Assembly (NCBI RefSeq): GCF_001467525.1
Contig: NZ_LNXS01000045.1
Location: 1 to 61,951, forward strand
From: Legionella anisa
GTDB taxonomy: Bacteria > Pseudomonadota > Gammaproteobacteria > Legionellales > Legionellaceae
Direction of reading: 5' to 3'
DNA length: 61,951 bases
This document shows, piece after piece, positions 53,635 to 61,951 of the stretch (position 1 is the first letter of the stretch; each line of letters starts with the position of its first letter). Under the pieces are notes generated by a model, which worked only from the letters and a program-made list of their open reading frames with translations, ran no database searches and had not been told where the DNA came from. The position numbers and the translations under genes were made by a program.

Positions 53635-55311
53635 TTACATCAATGACATGGACGCATCTCTAACGTGATTTTTGACATCCCGATGTTCCAAATCCCTGTT
53701 AAAGGCATCACTTTGTTGTTTTATAATTTCGTCCATTTCTTTTACAAAGTTATGTACATCAGTCACAATAAAATGGCGCTTCTTATATTTTACATAACTA
53801 AGATACTGCAAAGCGATTTCTCTACATTTCTCTGGAGTGTATATTTTATTACCTTCAAGTCCTTCTTGATACATTTGTCTTATCGCTTGAGCTACTTTTG
53901 GGCCACTCTGTTTCCCTTCGGAAATATAACGAGCAATTGCTTGAGGATATGTTTTTTGCAGAGACTCTTCCGATTTTTTAAACAAAGTATGATGAGAAAA
54001 TTGACTTAGAGAGCTCATTTGAGCTTGTTTCGAGATGAGTTCTTTATCAGATGAATCCTTAGAGGGTAATTCTTTGCTTTCTATGTTCATTGGTTTGTCT
54101 GCTAAAAATTTGGGGGTACACTCGATCAACGCAGAGAGAAAATTACCTAGTAGCAGTCTCCAAGAAGAATCAGACCCTAATTTCATTATTAACTGACCAG
54201 TAAGCAGAAAGACAGACTCAATCGCTTTTTCTTTCATTGCATAACTTGGCTTAGCATAAATTAAATCCATTTGTTTTATCAAAATGGATAGCAAATCAGG
54301 TGCCATCTTATCCTTTTCGAATGAAATCTTAGAATGCATCATGCGCAACTCATCAAGTAATTCGAAAAGCTTTTGCTCATTGCCTGTTAATTTTGTTGTG
54401 AATATTGAATCAGGAATTGTAGAAGTCCAATGAATATCACTTTGATTATTCAAAATCATATCCGGGCTTCGGGATTGAAGAAAAGGACTGCTTCCATTTC
54501 TATGAATATGCAACATGATCTCAGTATCGTAAAATGTATCGATAGTTCCCTTTTCGTTTCGCACCATACGCTCACCTTGTATTGCACGATGTAAAACGAG
54601 AAGTGTTTCTTCTGAGCCCCATACAGATTCTTTTTGCAAATGCTCTTTGTACAGGTTTAAATATTTTTCACTATCTGCTAAAAAGAAATTAACTGTTTCA
54701 TCTCTTAAAATATGATCAAAAAGCTTTTCTTTATAAACTTTCATCTCTTTTTCAGTAAACTGTTTCTCTTCTTTTTTGAGTTCTTCTTGCTTGATGGTCC
54801 ACAGGCGGATAAATTCCTCTATAACATGTGGCACTCTTCCAATTGCATACTCTGTCATCGCAAGATCGGTACCACTCATCTTATATATTTCAGCTGAGGT
54901 ATAATCTGGATTAGTAAACCCATGATCAATTAGCTCATGCAGTTCTGAACCATTCTCTCGCAGTGCCTGTCGGAAACAAAACTCCAAGCCATATTTTGCT
55001 GAAGTAAATAATGGGGAATCATGAGGAGACAATTTAAACTCTCGAAGTGTATATTCAGCTGCCAAATCCCGAGTGGCTTTTCCAAGAATGGGTTCAATAA
55101 TGGTTTTTATTTCACGAGATGTAAATTGATAATTTGGGTTCTTAGATACCAATGCGCGCAACAGAACTTTATCATCTTCTTTAAGCTTTAACTTGTTAAA
55201 AATATTTTCTGTAGTATCAGGAGCATTTTTAGCCCGTAAATAATACATTAAAGAAATGCTATAAGCGTAGTACATACAATTGCCTCTACCACTATTATCT
55301 ACATCAAACAT
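53635..55311 (-). CDS. OTU-like deubiquitinase candidate effector
   Basis: This 558-residue protein has no signal peptide. The extreme N-terminus reads DVDNSGRGNCMYYAYSISL, matching the D-x-GNC active-site block of OTU cysteine proteases (Cys12), and SDIHWTSTI near residue 293 matches the OTU histidine motif (HW/HY). The large helical insertion between them (residues 110-270) is like the extended insertions seen in Legionella OTU enzymes (Lot family: LotA, LotB, LotC), which cleave host ubiquitin chains. The C-terminal 250 residues are helical with no assignment. AAAAAGGAG precedes the ATG. Specific homology to a Lot protein could not be tested. Confidence 0.65.
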   Translation of the reverse strand: MFDVDNSGRGNCMYYAYSISLMYYLRAKNAPDTTENIFNKLKLKEDDKVLLRALVSKNPNYQFTSREIKTIIEPILGKATRDLAAEYTLREFKLSPHDSPLFTSAKYGLEFCFRQALRENGSELHELIDHGFTNPDYTSAEIYKMSGTDLAMTEYAIGRVPHVIEEFIRLWTIKQEELKKEEKQFTEKEMKVYKEKLFDHILRDETVNFFLADSEKYLNLYKEHLQKESVWGSEETLLVLHRAIQGERMVRNEKGTIDTFYDTEIMLHIHRNGSSPFLQSRSPDMILNNQSDIHWTSTIPDSIFTTKLTGNEQKLFELLDELRMMHSKISFEKDKMAPDLLSILIKQMDLIYAKPSYAMKEKAIESVFLLTGQLIMKLGSDSSWRLLLGNFLSALIECTPKFLADKPMNIESKELPSKDSSDKELISKQAQMSSLSQFSHHTLFKKSEESLQKTYPQAIARYISEGKQSGPKVAQAIRQMYQEGLEGNKIYTPEKCREIALQYLSYVKYKKRHFIVTDVHNFVKEMDEIIKQQSDAFNRDLEHRDVKNHVRDASMSLM

Positions 55312-55700
55312 ATTGACTCCTTTTTTGTTTTATATTCCTTGACGTTCTTATATATATTTACATTGGCGTTTGATCGTTTTATGAAAGAGAAGCCTATTTA
55401 AATCTAAACTATGTTCTTTATTGCTAATGGATTCTTAATCTTCTACACAAGTACAGAATGTTTTTTTGATTGGATAAACTATCCATTTGAATGGTGGGAA
55501 CGAAACACTTTGACATAACATTAGTCCCTTAGTTTTTATTTCGCTTAACTTGTAATCTATACGATCAAAATGGCATGTGCAATACTTTATGTCATTATCA
55601 GGTCAAAAAGTATTAATTATGGTAGCTGTTGATTTTTATGAGAATTTTTTGACTGACACTGAGCGCGCGCTCATTAAAGATTGATGGCTTCCCCCACAAT
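55312..55700. other. 389-base AT-rich spacer
   Basis: No gene is recognised between the OTU-like and LepB-like genes, both on the minus strand. The part next to 55312 must hold the promoter of the OTU-like gene and contains its AAAAAGGAG ribosome site. A GCGCGCGC run stands at about 55662. Confidence 0.5.
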
Positions 55701-58163
55701 TCAAATACTACTGAGTGGTGATAATTGGCTCGATGATGTAGAACAATTGTCGCTGTCATTGTTATTAACCAATAAAGTTTCTGCATTATGTCCACTAAAA
55801 AAAAGCGACCTGTTTACCATTTGAGGTTTCACCACATCTACTTTATTAAATAGGACATTAATCAGGTGGATTGCTTCATTTAAAATAGTCGATTTTTGTG
55901 ATGTATCAAATGTTTTTAGAGCATCATAGAGAATGATATGTGCTTGCTCTGTTAAAGAACAATTGGACAAACAGATCTTTACCGCACGGGTGTAAAAAAT
56001 GCTTAATGCCTCAGTAGATTGGACATCAGTACATTCCATCCTTTTCCTATCATAAAAATTTTTTAAGACCAGCAGGTCATCAAGAGGCAATTCGTCACTT
56101 TGGGATTCTACTATTGCTTGCCAAAGGATTTTATCAGCTGAAATTTTTTCATAGAGTATCCCGTCCACAACCTCAGCCTCCATCTTCATTAAAGAATCGT
56201 TACTTTTTTCTAAAATGAGCGGCTTTTCGTTTAATTGCTCCAGTTCCTCTAACTCAAGACTATACCGGCGTTGCAAACTTCTAAAGCCATCCTGGATTTG
56301 ATTTAAGATCGGTGCAAGCTCCTGCTGTAAAAATTCTGGCAGATTCTCAAAAAGACTATTTAATTTCTCCACTACAATTCCCTTTATAGCGAATTGAGAT
56401 ATCGATAACGATTCACTGGCCAAAGTTAAAAATAAGGTATAATTTTCATGATATTTTCGTAACTTAACAATGTAATCATCTATTTTCTCTTGGTAGAGTG
56501 CCTCGTATTTTTCAGTTAAAGACCGATTCATACGCTCCCAAAGTTCAGGATTTTTCAAAACGATTCCTATGAGCATACTGGAACTTATAAATTCCATTTC
56601 ATTGAGACAAACTCGAGCAAGTTGTGTTCCAGACATTAAGAAAAGAATATCGTGCATCTCTTTCAAAAACATAATATAAACTGCATTCAAATCAAGTAGA
56701 TACGTTTTTAAAGCATCAAACAGAAAATGGATGGCAGACCCTCTGCCGAGCATTGTAGTGGTTTGGGTACTTTGCAGCACTCTAATAGTAATAATGGCAT
56801 TAAAGCCCGTAGTTAATACTGTTTCAACAAGTTGCCAGTGCGGCTTTTTACAAGAAATACCTGGCTCTGTATAAGAAGAACACGGTTTTAAATCCATGTC
56901 TAAAGTAAACTGATTTCGGAAAGAATAACTTATTGATAAAGGGTGCGTCCTATCCTCTACATGAGCGCACTCATCATGGTTTAGGAACTGCTCTAAGTGT
57001 TCTGCTTGACGCAATAAAGCCTCCATAAAAAAATTATATTGTTTGACTAATTGAGTGCGATCAATGCTGTTAAAATCAAAAATACTTCGTTCATCGGATA
57101 AAGAAAGTATATTCAACCAAATGCTCATTTGCTGACTAAAAGGAATAACGCTATTCACTGGTAATCCAATCGCTGTTGGCATGCTTTCTGCATACATCAT
57201 TTGGGGTAAATCTGATTCATTTTCAGTAACCGGAAAATCCTGAAGAACAGTCATCTTTTCTAATCGATTGAATAAAATATGCGCCAAATCGTGTGTAAAT
57301 TGCTGGTCTTCTTCACCAAAATTGATTTTTTCAAAAGACTTAATACTTAAATATTTAGCCAATTCTAACTTAGTCTTGTTATCAACTAAATCTAGTGGAA
57401 GTTGTCTTAAAACAGAGTTAATTATGTCAACAAACAATGTTTCATTTACTTTTTTTTGTAATAGACTCGCCTGTTCAGCAATGGCGGGAAACAACCCTTT
57501 TATTTTTCTGTAATTGAGAAAATACCCTTTCGTGTATCCTTTATGATTGAACCACCCTTGGTACTCTAATGGGTTCAAAAGATTTTCATTATTCTTTTTA
57601 TGGCCGAAATTACGGAATGCTGCTCCCCAATCAATACGTGCAAATTGAATAAACATCATTTCAACTGCTGACAGGACATCCAAACAAACCACATTCCCAC
57701 TGTGCACGCTGTGATCACCTAAGAGTAAAGAAAACATTAATGCAATCGCAAGACCAAAGTATGATTTTAATTGGGTGAGTAATAAGTAGGATTGGGGACC
57801 GTAAAACATTTCCAGTAAAGGATCTCTATCAGAACCATCGCGATAGGCTGTGCCAATAATTTTATATAATTCTTTAAATTCAATTTTAGGCTGAATCAGC
57901 CCGTAACTACCATCTTCAAATTGAATCAGTTGCGCACAAATGAAGGATGCATGATATATTTTATCAATCAATTGACGCCGCATAAATTCCTGGAGCAACA
58001 AACCCGCAAATAGTTCTGTGAACAATTCTTTGGGATCTCCAGGTTTTTTTACAAAATATTCCACTCCATCCGAATCGCGATAAAAACCGTCTACTGTTCC
58101 TTGATTTTTACCGCCCTTCTTATTTTTAAATTTAATTAATACTTTACCATTATAAATTAGCAT
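55701..58163 (-). CDS. Kinase-fold effector candidate (LepB N-terminal-like)
   Basis: This 820-residue protein shows a divergent kinase-type site in its first 190 residues: GVEYFVKKPGDPKELFTELFAGLLLQEF (lysine near 40, glutamate near 48), LGDHSVHSGNVV near 150 as the catalytic loop with Asp and Asn, and ARIDWGAAF near 178 as the metal-binding DFG-like aspartate. The order recalls the N-terminal lipid-kinase domain of the effector LepB and similar Legionella proteins. The remaining 600 residues are helical, with likely coiled coils near 590-660, and do not show the LepB Rab-GAP finger to my eye. The C-terminus is Ser/Asp-rich, as in many Dot/Icm substrates. The assignment is tentative. Confidence 0.55.
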   Translation of the reverse strand: MLIYNGKVLIKFKNKKGGKNQGTVDGFYRDSDGVEYFVKKPGDPKELFTELFAGLLLQEFMRRQLIDKIYHASFICAQLIQFEDGSYGLIQPKIEFKELYKIIGTAYRDGSDRDPLLEMFYGPQSYLLLTQLKSYFGLAIALMFSLLLGDHSVHSGNVVCLDVLSAVEMMFIQFARIDWGAAFRNFGHKKNNENLLNPLEYQGWFNHKGYTKGYFLNYRKIKGLFPAIAEQASLLQKKVNETLFVDIINSVLRQLPLDLVDNKTKLELAKYLSIKSFEKINFGEEDQQFTHDLAHILFNRLEKMTVLQDFPVTENESDLPQMMYAESMPTAIGLPVNSVIPFSQQMSIWLNILSLSDERSIFDFNSIDRTQLVKQYNFFMEALLRQAEHLEQFLNHDECAHVEDRTHPLSISYSFRNQFTLDMDLKPCSSYTEPGISCKKPHWQLVETVLTTGFNAIITIRVLQSTQTTTMLGRGSAIHFLFDALKTYLLDLNAVYIMFLKEMHDILFLMSGTQLARVCLNEMEFISSSMLIGIVLKNPELWERMNRSLTEKYEALYQEKIDDYIVKLRKYHENYTLFLTLASESLSISQFAIKGIVVEKLNSLFENLPEFLQQELAPILNQIQDGFRSLQRRYSLELEELEQLNEKPLILEKSNDSLMKMEAEVVDGILYEKISADKILWQAIVESQSDELPLDDLLVLKNFYDRKRMECTDVQSTEALSIFYTRAVKICLSNCSLTEQAHIILYDALKTFDTSQKSTILNEAIHLINVLFNKVDVVKPQMVNRSLFFSGHNAETLLVNNNDSDNCSTSSSQLSPLSSI

Positions 58164-58357
58164 CCCTAGCTCAAACGTAGATTCCCATGCAAATCATTTT
58201 TATCATTTATTAAACGTTTGAGAAAGTTTTCTAACATCATGGTATTACGACAGTGGATTATTTTACTTTTTACTGTAACGATAAAATAATAAGTTGAAAA
58301 AAATACTGAACCGAGAATAATGACACTGTATCCATAGGAACATAAAAACCAAGCACG

Positions 58358-58762
58358 ATGATTAATAAAGAAAAATGGGATAAATTAACTGAGTTAATGA
58401 TTCAACTTCATATTAGGGATGATGATCTCATCGAAAAATTTATCGTGGGCAGCGGTAAAGGAGGTCAGAAGCTCCATAAAACCGCCTCGACGGTTTATTT
58501 GAAACATGTACCTTCTGGTCTGGAAATAAAATGTCAGGAGTCTAGAAGCCGTGAAGACAATCGATATTTTGCCAGAATACGGCTTTGTGAAAAATTGAAT
58601 TCAATCGTGAGTGAGGAAAAAACAAAAGAACAGCAAAAAATTGAAAAATTAAAACGCCAAAAGAAAAGACGCTCAAGACGAGCTAAACAGAAAATTTTAG
58701 AAGAAAAATCCAGACAAAGCGAAATAAAGGTACTAAGGAAAAAGCCTAAATCCTACGAATAA
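58358..58762 (+). CDS. GGQ-domain release-factor-like protein
   Basis: This 134-residue protein consists of the peptidyl-tRNA hydrolysis domain of class I release factors alone. GSGKGGQKLHKTAS (residues 32-45) includes the catalytic GGQ, and HVPSGLEIKCQESRSREDNR follows as usual. A basic tail (KRQKKRRSRRAKQK) would bind ribosomal RNA. The stop-codon-recognition domain is absent, so it resembles stand-alone rescue factors such as ArfB/YaeJ and especially the C12orf65/MTRFR group (HxPSGL form) which release stalled peptides. There is no presequence. It diverges from the LepB-like gene across 195 bases. Confidence 0.85.
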   Translation: MINKEKWDKLTELMIQLHIRDDDLIEKFIVGSGKGGQKLHKTASTVYLKHVPSGLEIKCQESRSREDNRYFARIRLCEKLNSIVSEEKTKEQQKIEKLKRQKKRRSRRAKQKILEEKSRQSEIKVLRKKPKSYE

Positions 58763-58945
58763 CCATACTTCTCACCCCAAAAACTCAAGCACGAATGCAT
58801 CAAACCCGCGGTCTATCGATATTCTACGAAAACAGGACACGAGTAACTCTCTTGTTTTTAGCTGATCTGCACGAAATATTTTGCTAATATATACAAATAA
58901 ATCATTTTTTATACAAAAATAATTCTGTTATTTTGGAGAGACTCA

Positions 58946-59113
58946 ATGACTAAAAAAGTGCCAAAAAAATTTGGAAAGTCGATTGACTGGACTGTAACTA
59001 CAGACAAAAAACAAATAAATTCATTGAATAAAAATATCCGAACAATTGCCCAGCAATTAGACGAGAATCCATTGCCAGATAAAGACCAATTAAATCCAAA
59101 GAAAAAACAATAA
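58946..59113 (+). CDS. Small basic protein, paralogue of the next gene
   Basis: This 55-residue open frame has GGAGAG seven bases before its ATG and a protein-like sequence: FGKSIDWTVTTDK, then LNKNIRTIAQQLDENPLP, and a lysine-rich end. The pattern K-x-I-x-W followed by LNK-x3-TI-x3-L is shared with the 69-residue protein encoded 100 bases downstream, so they are duplicated genes. Function unknown; a helix of about 15 residues is probable. Confidence 0.6.
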   Translation: MTKKVPKKFGKSIDWTVTTDKKQINSLNKNIRTIAQQLDENPLPDKDQLNPKKKQ

Positions 59114-59211
59114 ACTACACGTAAATTTATCAACAAAAAATAAAACTTGCATATTTTTTATAAAAACTTATCATAACTAAAGCTATATTTTATTGAAAAA
59201 GGATTTTATAA

Positions 59212-59421
59212 ATGATGTTATTTAGAAAATATGCTACTTCCTCTCTCCCTAAAACGATTAAGCACACTCCCCCTACCCGTTTTTTCAAAGATATAAATTG
59301 GTCAATAGTCAGAAAAAATAAGACTGAATCAGAATTAAATAAATCCGTTAAAACGATTGTGAAAGAACTTGAAAATACCTCATCAACAGATGCCCAAGGA
59401 CCTGCTCCGAGATTTAAATAA
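59212..59421 (+). CDS. Small protein with mitochondrial-presequence-like N-terminus
   Basis: This 69-residue protein has the same body as the preceding small gene (FKDINWSIVRKN, LNKSVKTIVKELENT) plus a 25-residue extension MMLFRKYATSSLPKTIKHTP that is rich in Lys, Arg, Ser and Thr and free of acidic residues. RKY-ATSS fits the R-x-Y/A cleavage rule of mitochondrial presequences. AAAAGGA is placed eight bases before the ATG. It converges with the zeta-like gene, whose N-terminus has the same kind of feature. Function is unknown; host targeting is inference. Confidence 0.6.
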   Translation: MMLFRKYATSSLPKTIKHTPPTRFFKDINWSIVRKNKTESELNKSVKTIVKELENTSSTDAQGPAPRFK

Positions 59422-59470
59422 TTTTGATACAGAGTAGAGATAGGATTCCTTACTGGAATCCCTTTTCATA

Positions 59471-61279
59471 TTATTTTGTAGCTGCCAGCACTAAATGTTG
59501 AGCGGTTAAACTATCCAATGCTTCAAAATGCTCGGGAGCATCGGATTTTAGCTTCTCAAAATCTGCTTCGTCGTGAACATCAAGCGCACCATCCTGAACA
59601 GTAGCTACGACATTTTTCTCAAGGTTATTAATTGAAGTTGAAGTAATACCTTGTCGAACAAATGCAATTTTAGCCGATCCAAATTTACTCGGATCAATGA
59701 CTCGCTCCATACTCGTCGCAATTGAAATATCTGCACCTTTATACAGTTCATCTACAGACGTAGCTTTGCTATTGAGTTGGCTTTGATTAATGAAATCGAC
59801 ATATTGCAAAAGATTGATAACATAGATTGTATTAGTCTCACAATCTACGACTACTGCAGGCTTATTATCTTCTGGCTGCTCTAATTCTTGCCCTTTTCCT
59901 TTACTGAATTTTTTCTGAATCGCCAACTCATTGTTTACCACACTAATAATTACTTTTTTAGATTGGTTTTCTTGAATGACTGATGGAAAACGTTCACTAA
60001 CACTACGGTAAGAATTCAATACGTACTCAGGAGGTGTAATAAAATCATTATTTGAAATCCCCCTGTGAATCACACCATCAACAGCATTCTCAGGTTTTCT
60101 TGTCGAAACAGAGATTAAATAAGTGCCATCCTTTTTTAAGCCGATATCAAGCCATTTAGGCCATATGTTGCACATCTCTTTGAATACATTAGGCACTTTT
60201 TTATGTTTATCCATACGGCGTGTTAAGAACTCACCGCTCATATTGTACGTTACGACTGCCTCGTCATGCGTCAATGCGCCAATATGTTTTTTATGAGCTC
60301 CCTTCACACATTCGTCATCATAATAAATCGTTCGTTTTCTATCAACGGTAAGAAGAGCCAGCTCATCCAATGAATATCCTGTTTGCTGTTGTAATTGCAA
60401 AGCAAAACTCTCTGTTGTAATGGATTTACCACTACCAGGTCCTCCGGCCATCAAAACCGTGAAACGGTCAGGATAACTTTTAGGTGCTTGTTCTGGAACA
60501 CCAATAAATGTGCTCGCCTTCATTGCTGAAACTAAAGGTAAAGACTCATATTTAGCTTGCTTAATAAGGGTTTCGATGACGCGCTCTGAAAGAGTATATA
60601 TTCGCGCATCTACGTCACCTTTTAGAAATTCATCTGCTAAGTGAATCATAGCTAACTCACTTAGCATAGAATCGGATCCATCAATTACTCCTTTTTCTTT
60701 CCGTTTTAAAAGTTCTGCTTTAAATTGAGTAAAATGCGTATGAACATGAAGATGCTCCTGTTTACTCGGATCCTGAAGCGCATCATATACCCAGCTCAAA
60801 TATTTCTGTCGTTGAGACACCATACTTATTTGTGGAATCACTGGTAAAATATGTTGTGCGTGAAAATTACGGACAAAAACTCCAAAATCATTATTTTGAG
60901 CAGGAGTTTTTAACAATAAAGGAATTAAAGCTCCAGTTATTTGTAAAGAACGGCGTGGCGTTTCAAACAGTATTAAATCACCAATAGATTGACCATTGTG
61001 ACCTTTATAACGACCAAAACCTTTTTGTTTCATTGCTAGTTCATCTGTTTTTTGTACCGAATTTTTTAATGCAGTAAATTCAACAGAAGGATCTCTAAAC
61101 ACTTCTGGATATGAATCTTTCCCTGACTCAAGAACTGACGCAATATCACAAGATCCGTCATTGTACTGTTTCCAATTGTATTGGGAATAATAACGAACAA
61201 CGTGTGTATTACCGCCTAGAGAGATAGTTCTAGGGGGAGTAACTCTACTTCGTGCATGCCTAATCGTTCTTGCCAACAT
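59471..61279 (-). CDS. Zeta-toxin-like P-loop protein, candidate effector
   Basis: This 602-residue protein carries a P-loop MAGGPGSGKSITTE near residue 280, followed by a zeta-toxin/UDP-GlcNAc-kinase-like arrangement (a DDECVKG acidic segment near 325, DEAVVTYNMSGEFLTRRM near 345). Zeta enzymes phosphorylate nucleotide sugars or, in eukaryote-directed relatives, other substrates. The first 39 residues (MLARTIRHARSRVTPPRTIS up to NWKQYN) hold seven basic and no acidic residues and include VVRYYSQYN, an R-x-Y/S presequence cleavage motif of mitochondrial type. Residues 50-270 are not assigned. No antitoxin-like gene adjoins on the same strand, which argues for an effector rather than a plasmid-type toxin. 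Confidence 0.6.
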   Translation of the reverse strand: MLARTIRHARSRVTPPRTISLGGNTHVVRYYSQYNWKQYNDGSCDIASVLESGKDSYPEVFRDPSVEFTALKNSVQKTDELAMKQKGFGRYKGHNGQSIGDLILFETPRRSLQITGALIPLLLKTPAQNNDFGVFVRNFHAQHILPVIPQISMVSQRQKYLSWVYDALQDPSKQEHLHVHTHFTQFKAELLKRKEKGVIDGSDSMLSELAMIHLADEFLKGDVDARIYTLSERVIETLIKQAKYESLPLVSAMKASTFIGVPEQAPKSYPDRFTVLMAGGPGSGKSITTESFALQLQQQTGYSLDELALLTVDRKRTIYYDDECVKGAHKKHIGALTHDEAVVTYNMSGEFLTRRMDKHKKVPNVFKEMCNIWPKWLDIGLKKDGTYLISVSTRKPENAVDGVIHRGISNNDFITPPEYVLNSYRSVSERFPSVIQENQSKKVIISVVNNELAIQKKFSKGKGQELEQPEDNKPAVVVDCETNTIYVINLLQYVDFINQSQLNSKATSVDELYKGADISIATSMERVIDPSKFGSAKIAFVRQGITSTSINNLEKNVVATVQDGALDVHDEADFEKLKSDAPEHFEALDSLTAQHLVLAATK

Positions 61280-61811
61280 CGTTTAATTTAACCTATTACA
61301 TACTTTGGGCTACATTTTACACAAAACACATTAACCAAATATTAAGCACGAAGATTATTTATAGTTCATGCATAGGATATAAAGGATTAATTTTTAACGT
61401 AAAGAGTCTATTTTTATCTTATAATCCATTATTTGCGCAACAAATCTGTAATAGCCCCCTTGTACTCCATTGTTAGCTCGCGGAGCAGGTCAACGCAGGT
61501 GATTAGGTAAGGTAGAGCGCTGGATTCCGCGCATAAAGTCTGAGAGTTCTTCACAAAATTTAAACAGGAAACCTATTCTATAGTTTACGGTAATGTTTAA
61601 AAGGCTGTCATCCCTGCGTAGGCACACTACTGTCCGGTAAAAATTTTGCTCTCCTGCAATAGGTAATGTCCCTAAATTTTTTTTTGTAGGCTCTTCAGCA
61701 TTCATCGAGGCACATCACTTAATCTTGCTTCGCTCTGCTCCCTCTCCCGCGCAAGGAATTTGAGTAGTAAGATACTGTTCTTCGCGGAAAGAGGGTTGGG
61801 GAGAGGGGATG
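61280..61811. other. Spacer with repeat fragments
   Basis: About 530 bases without a gene. Bases 61280-61470 are AT-rich and include the promoter of the zeta-like gene. Bases 61540-61624 are a partial MITE copy. At about 61621-61640 the sequence CACTACTGTCCGGTAAAA resembles an insertion-sequence end, but no transposase follows. Bases 61728-61808 hold CCCTCTCCCGCGC and an approximate inverted copy, typical of repeats next to DUF559 genes. Confidence 0.45.
61540..61624. repeat. Left-end fragment of the MITE family
   Basis: CTGAGAGTTCTTCACAAAATTT matches the terminal repeat of the element at 47816-48103 with two changes, and GGCTGTCATCCCTGCGTAGGCA follows about 40 bases later. The right half is absent; unrelated sequence begins at about 61625. 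Confidence 0.7.
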
Positions 61812-61951
61812 TCAAGAATCGGTTAATGTGCACAAGATGGCCTCAATAACCGACGCTGTTTGTTGTAGTAGTACATCATTGTTCCAAAAACGCAGTACTT
61901 TGAACCCTTGAGCATTTAGCCAAGCTGTTCGTTCTCTATCGTAGCTTTGAT
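61812..61951 (-). CDS. DUF559 domain protein, C-terminal part
   Basis: The last 140 bases encode, on the minus strand, YDRERTAWLNAQGFKVLRFW, NNDVLLQTASVIEAIL and a stop at 61812-61814. This is the C-terminal end of the DUF559 family (Vsr/PD-(D/E)xK-like endonuclease fold, about 120 residues), with the RFWNN motif. The start lies beyond the window edge. Function of the family is uncertain. Confidence 0.8.
   Translation of the reverse strand, partial: QSYDRERTAWLNAQGFKVLRFWNNDVLLQQTASVIEAILCTLTDS

Noticed and set aside
59471..61279. Classical zeta-epsilon toxin-antitoxin system
   Set aside because: No epsilon-like antitoxin gene is adjacent on the same strand and the protein is about twice the length of a plasmid zeta toxin.
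61470..61530. tRNA-like segment near CTGGATTCCGCG
   Set aside because: No cloverleaf can be folded and no TTCGA arm or anticodon stem is present.

Overview
The window looks like a chromosomal segment of a Legionella species, probably not L. pneumophila. The base composition is AT-rich. Housekeeping genes (trmL, argF, htpX, corA, mltA) are interleaved with many proteins carrying eukaryotic-type domains, the usual signature of Dot/Icm (type IVB) secreted effectors. This assignment rests on gene content and protein style only; no database search was possible.

Layout. 0.1-3.4 kb: an NRPS-like A-PCP-C gene broken by a 5-bp tandem duplication. 3.5-7.5 kb, minus strand: an S51 peptidase, then a membrane protein/FAD oxidoreductase/methyltransferase operon. 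7.5-9.8 kb: a fragment of a beta-propeller gene, a leucine-rich-repeat protein and a PAS-LuxR regulator. 10.1-17.1 kb, plus strand: beta-CASP MBL protein, AMP-phosphorylase-type enzyme, PRPP-synthetase-like protein and a P1B metal ATPase, followed by the wreckage of a nickel/hydrogenase-maturation locus (nickel permease, hypA and hydrogenase protease, all broken). 17.2-25.4 kb: likely effectors (a protein with a domain resembling plant IQM calmodulin-binding proteins, a kinase-fold protein, a VPS9-like protein) around a beta-propeller protein and an MltA-type transglycosylase. 25.5-29.7 kb: a large secreted protein and a compact RiPP metallophore locus (Cys-rich precursor, MNIO enzyme, partner protein). 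29.9-33.5 kb: acetoacetate decarboxylase, patatin phospholipase and a predicted clan-CE cysteine protease with two C-terminal NPLY motifs.

33.5-42 kb: an operon-like set on the minus strand with a frameshifted metallophosphoesterase/membrane protein, a GMC oxidoreductase fused to an alpha/beta hydrolase, and an EEP-family hydrolase; then an exported phosphodiesterase. 42-50.8 kb: mostly ordinary metabolism (serine protease that seems to start at CTG, membrane hydrolase, TrmL, amino-acid binding lipoprotein, ArgF, GST, CorA, HtpX, DUF1428), interrupted by a 288-bp MITE with a 9-bp target duplication. 51-61.3 kb: a second cluster of candidate effectors (RhoGAP, OTU-like deubiquitinase, LepB-like kinase-fold protein, zeta-toxin-like ATPase) plus a GGQ release-factor-like protein and two tiny paralogous genes. 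The zeta-like protein and one tiny protein both begin with what look like mitochondrial presequences. The window ends in a partial DUF559 gene.

Two families of palindromic repeats recur: one with GTCATCCCTGCG cores and one with GGGTCTGTTT ends. No tRNA, rRNA or CRISPR array was found. Effector calls are inferences from domain motifs; secretion itself cannot be seen in the sequence.
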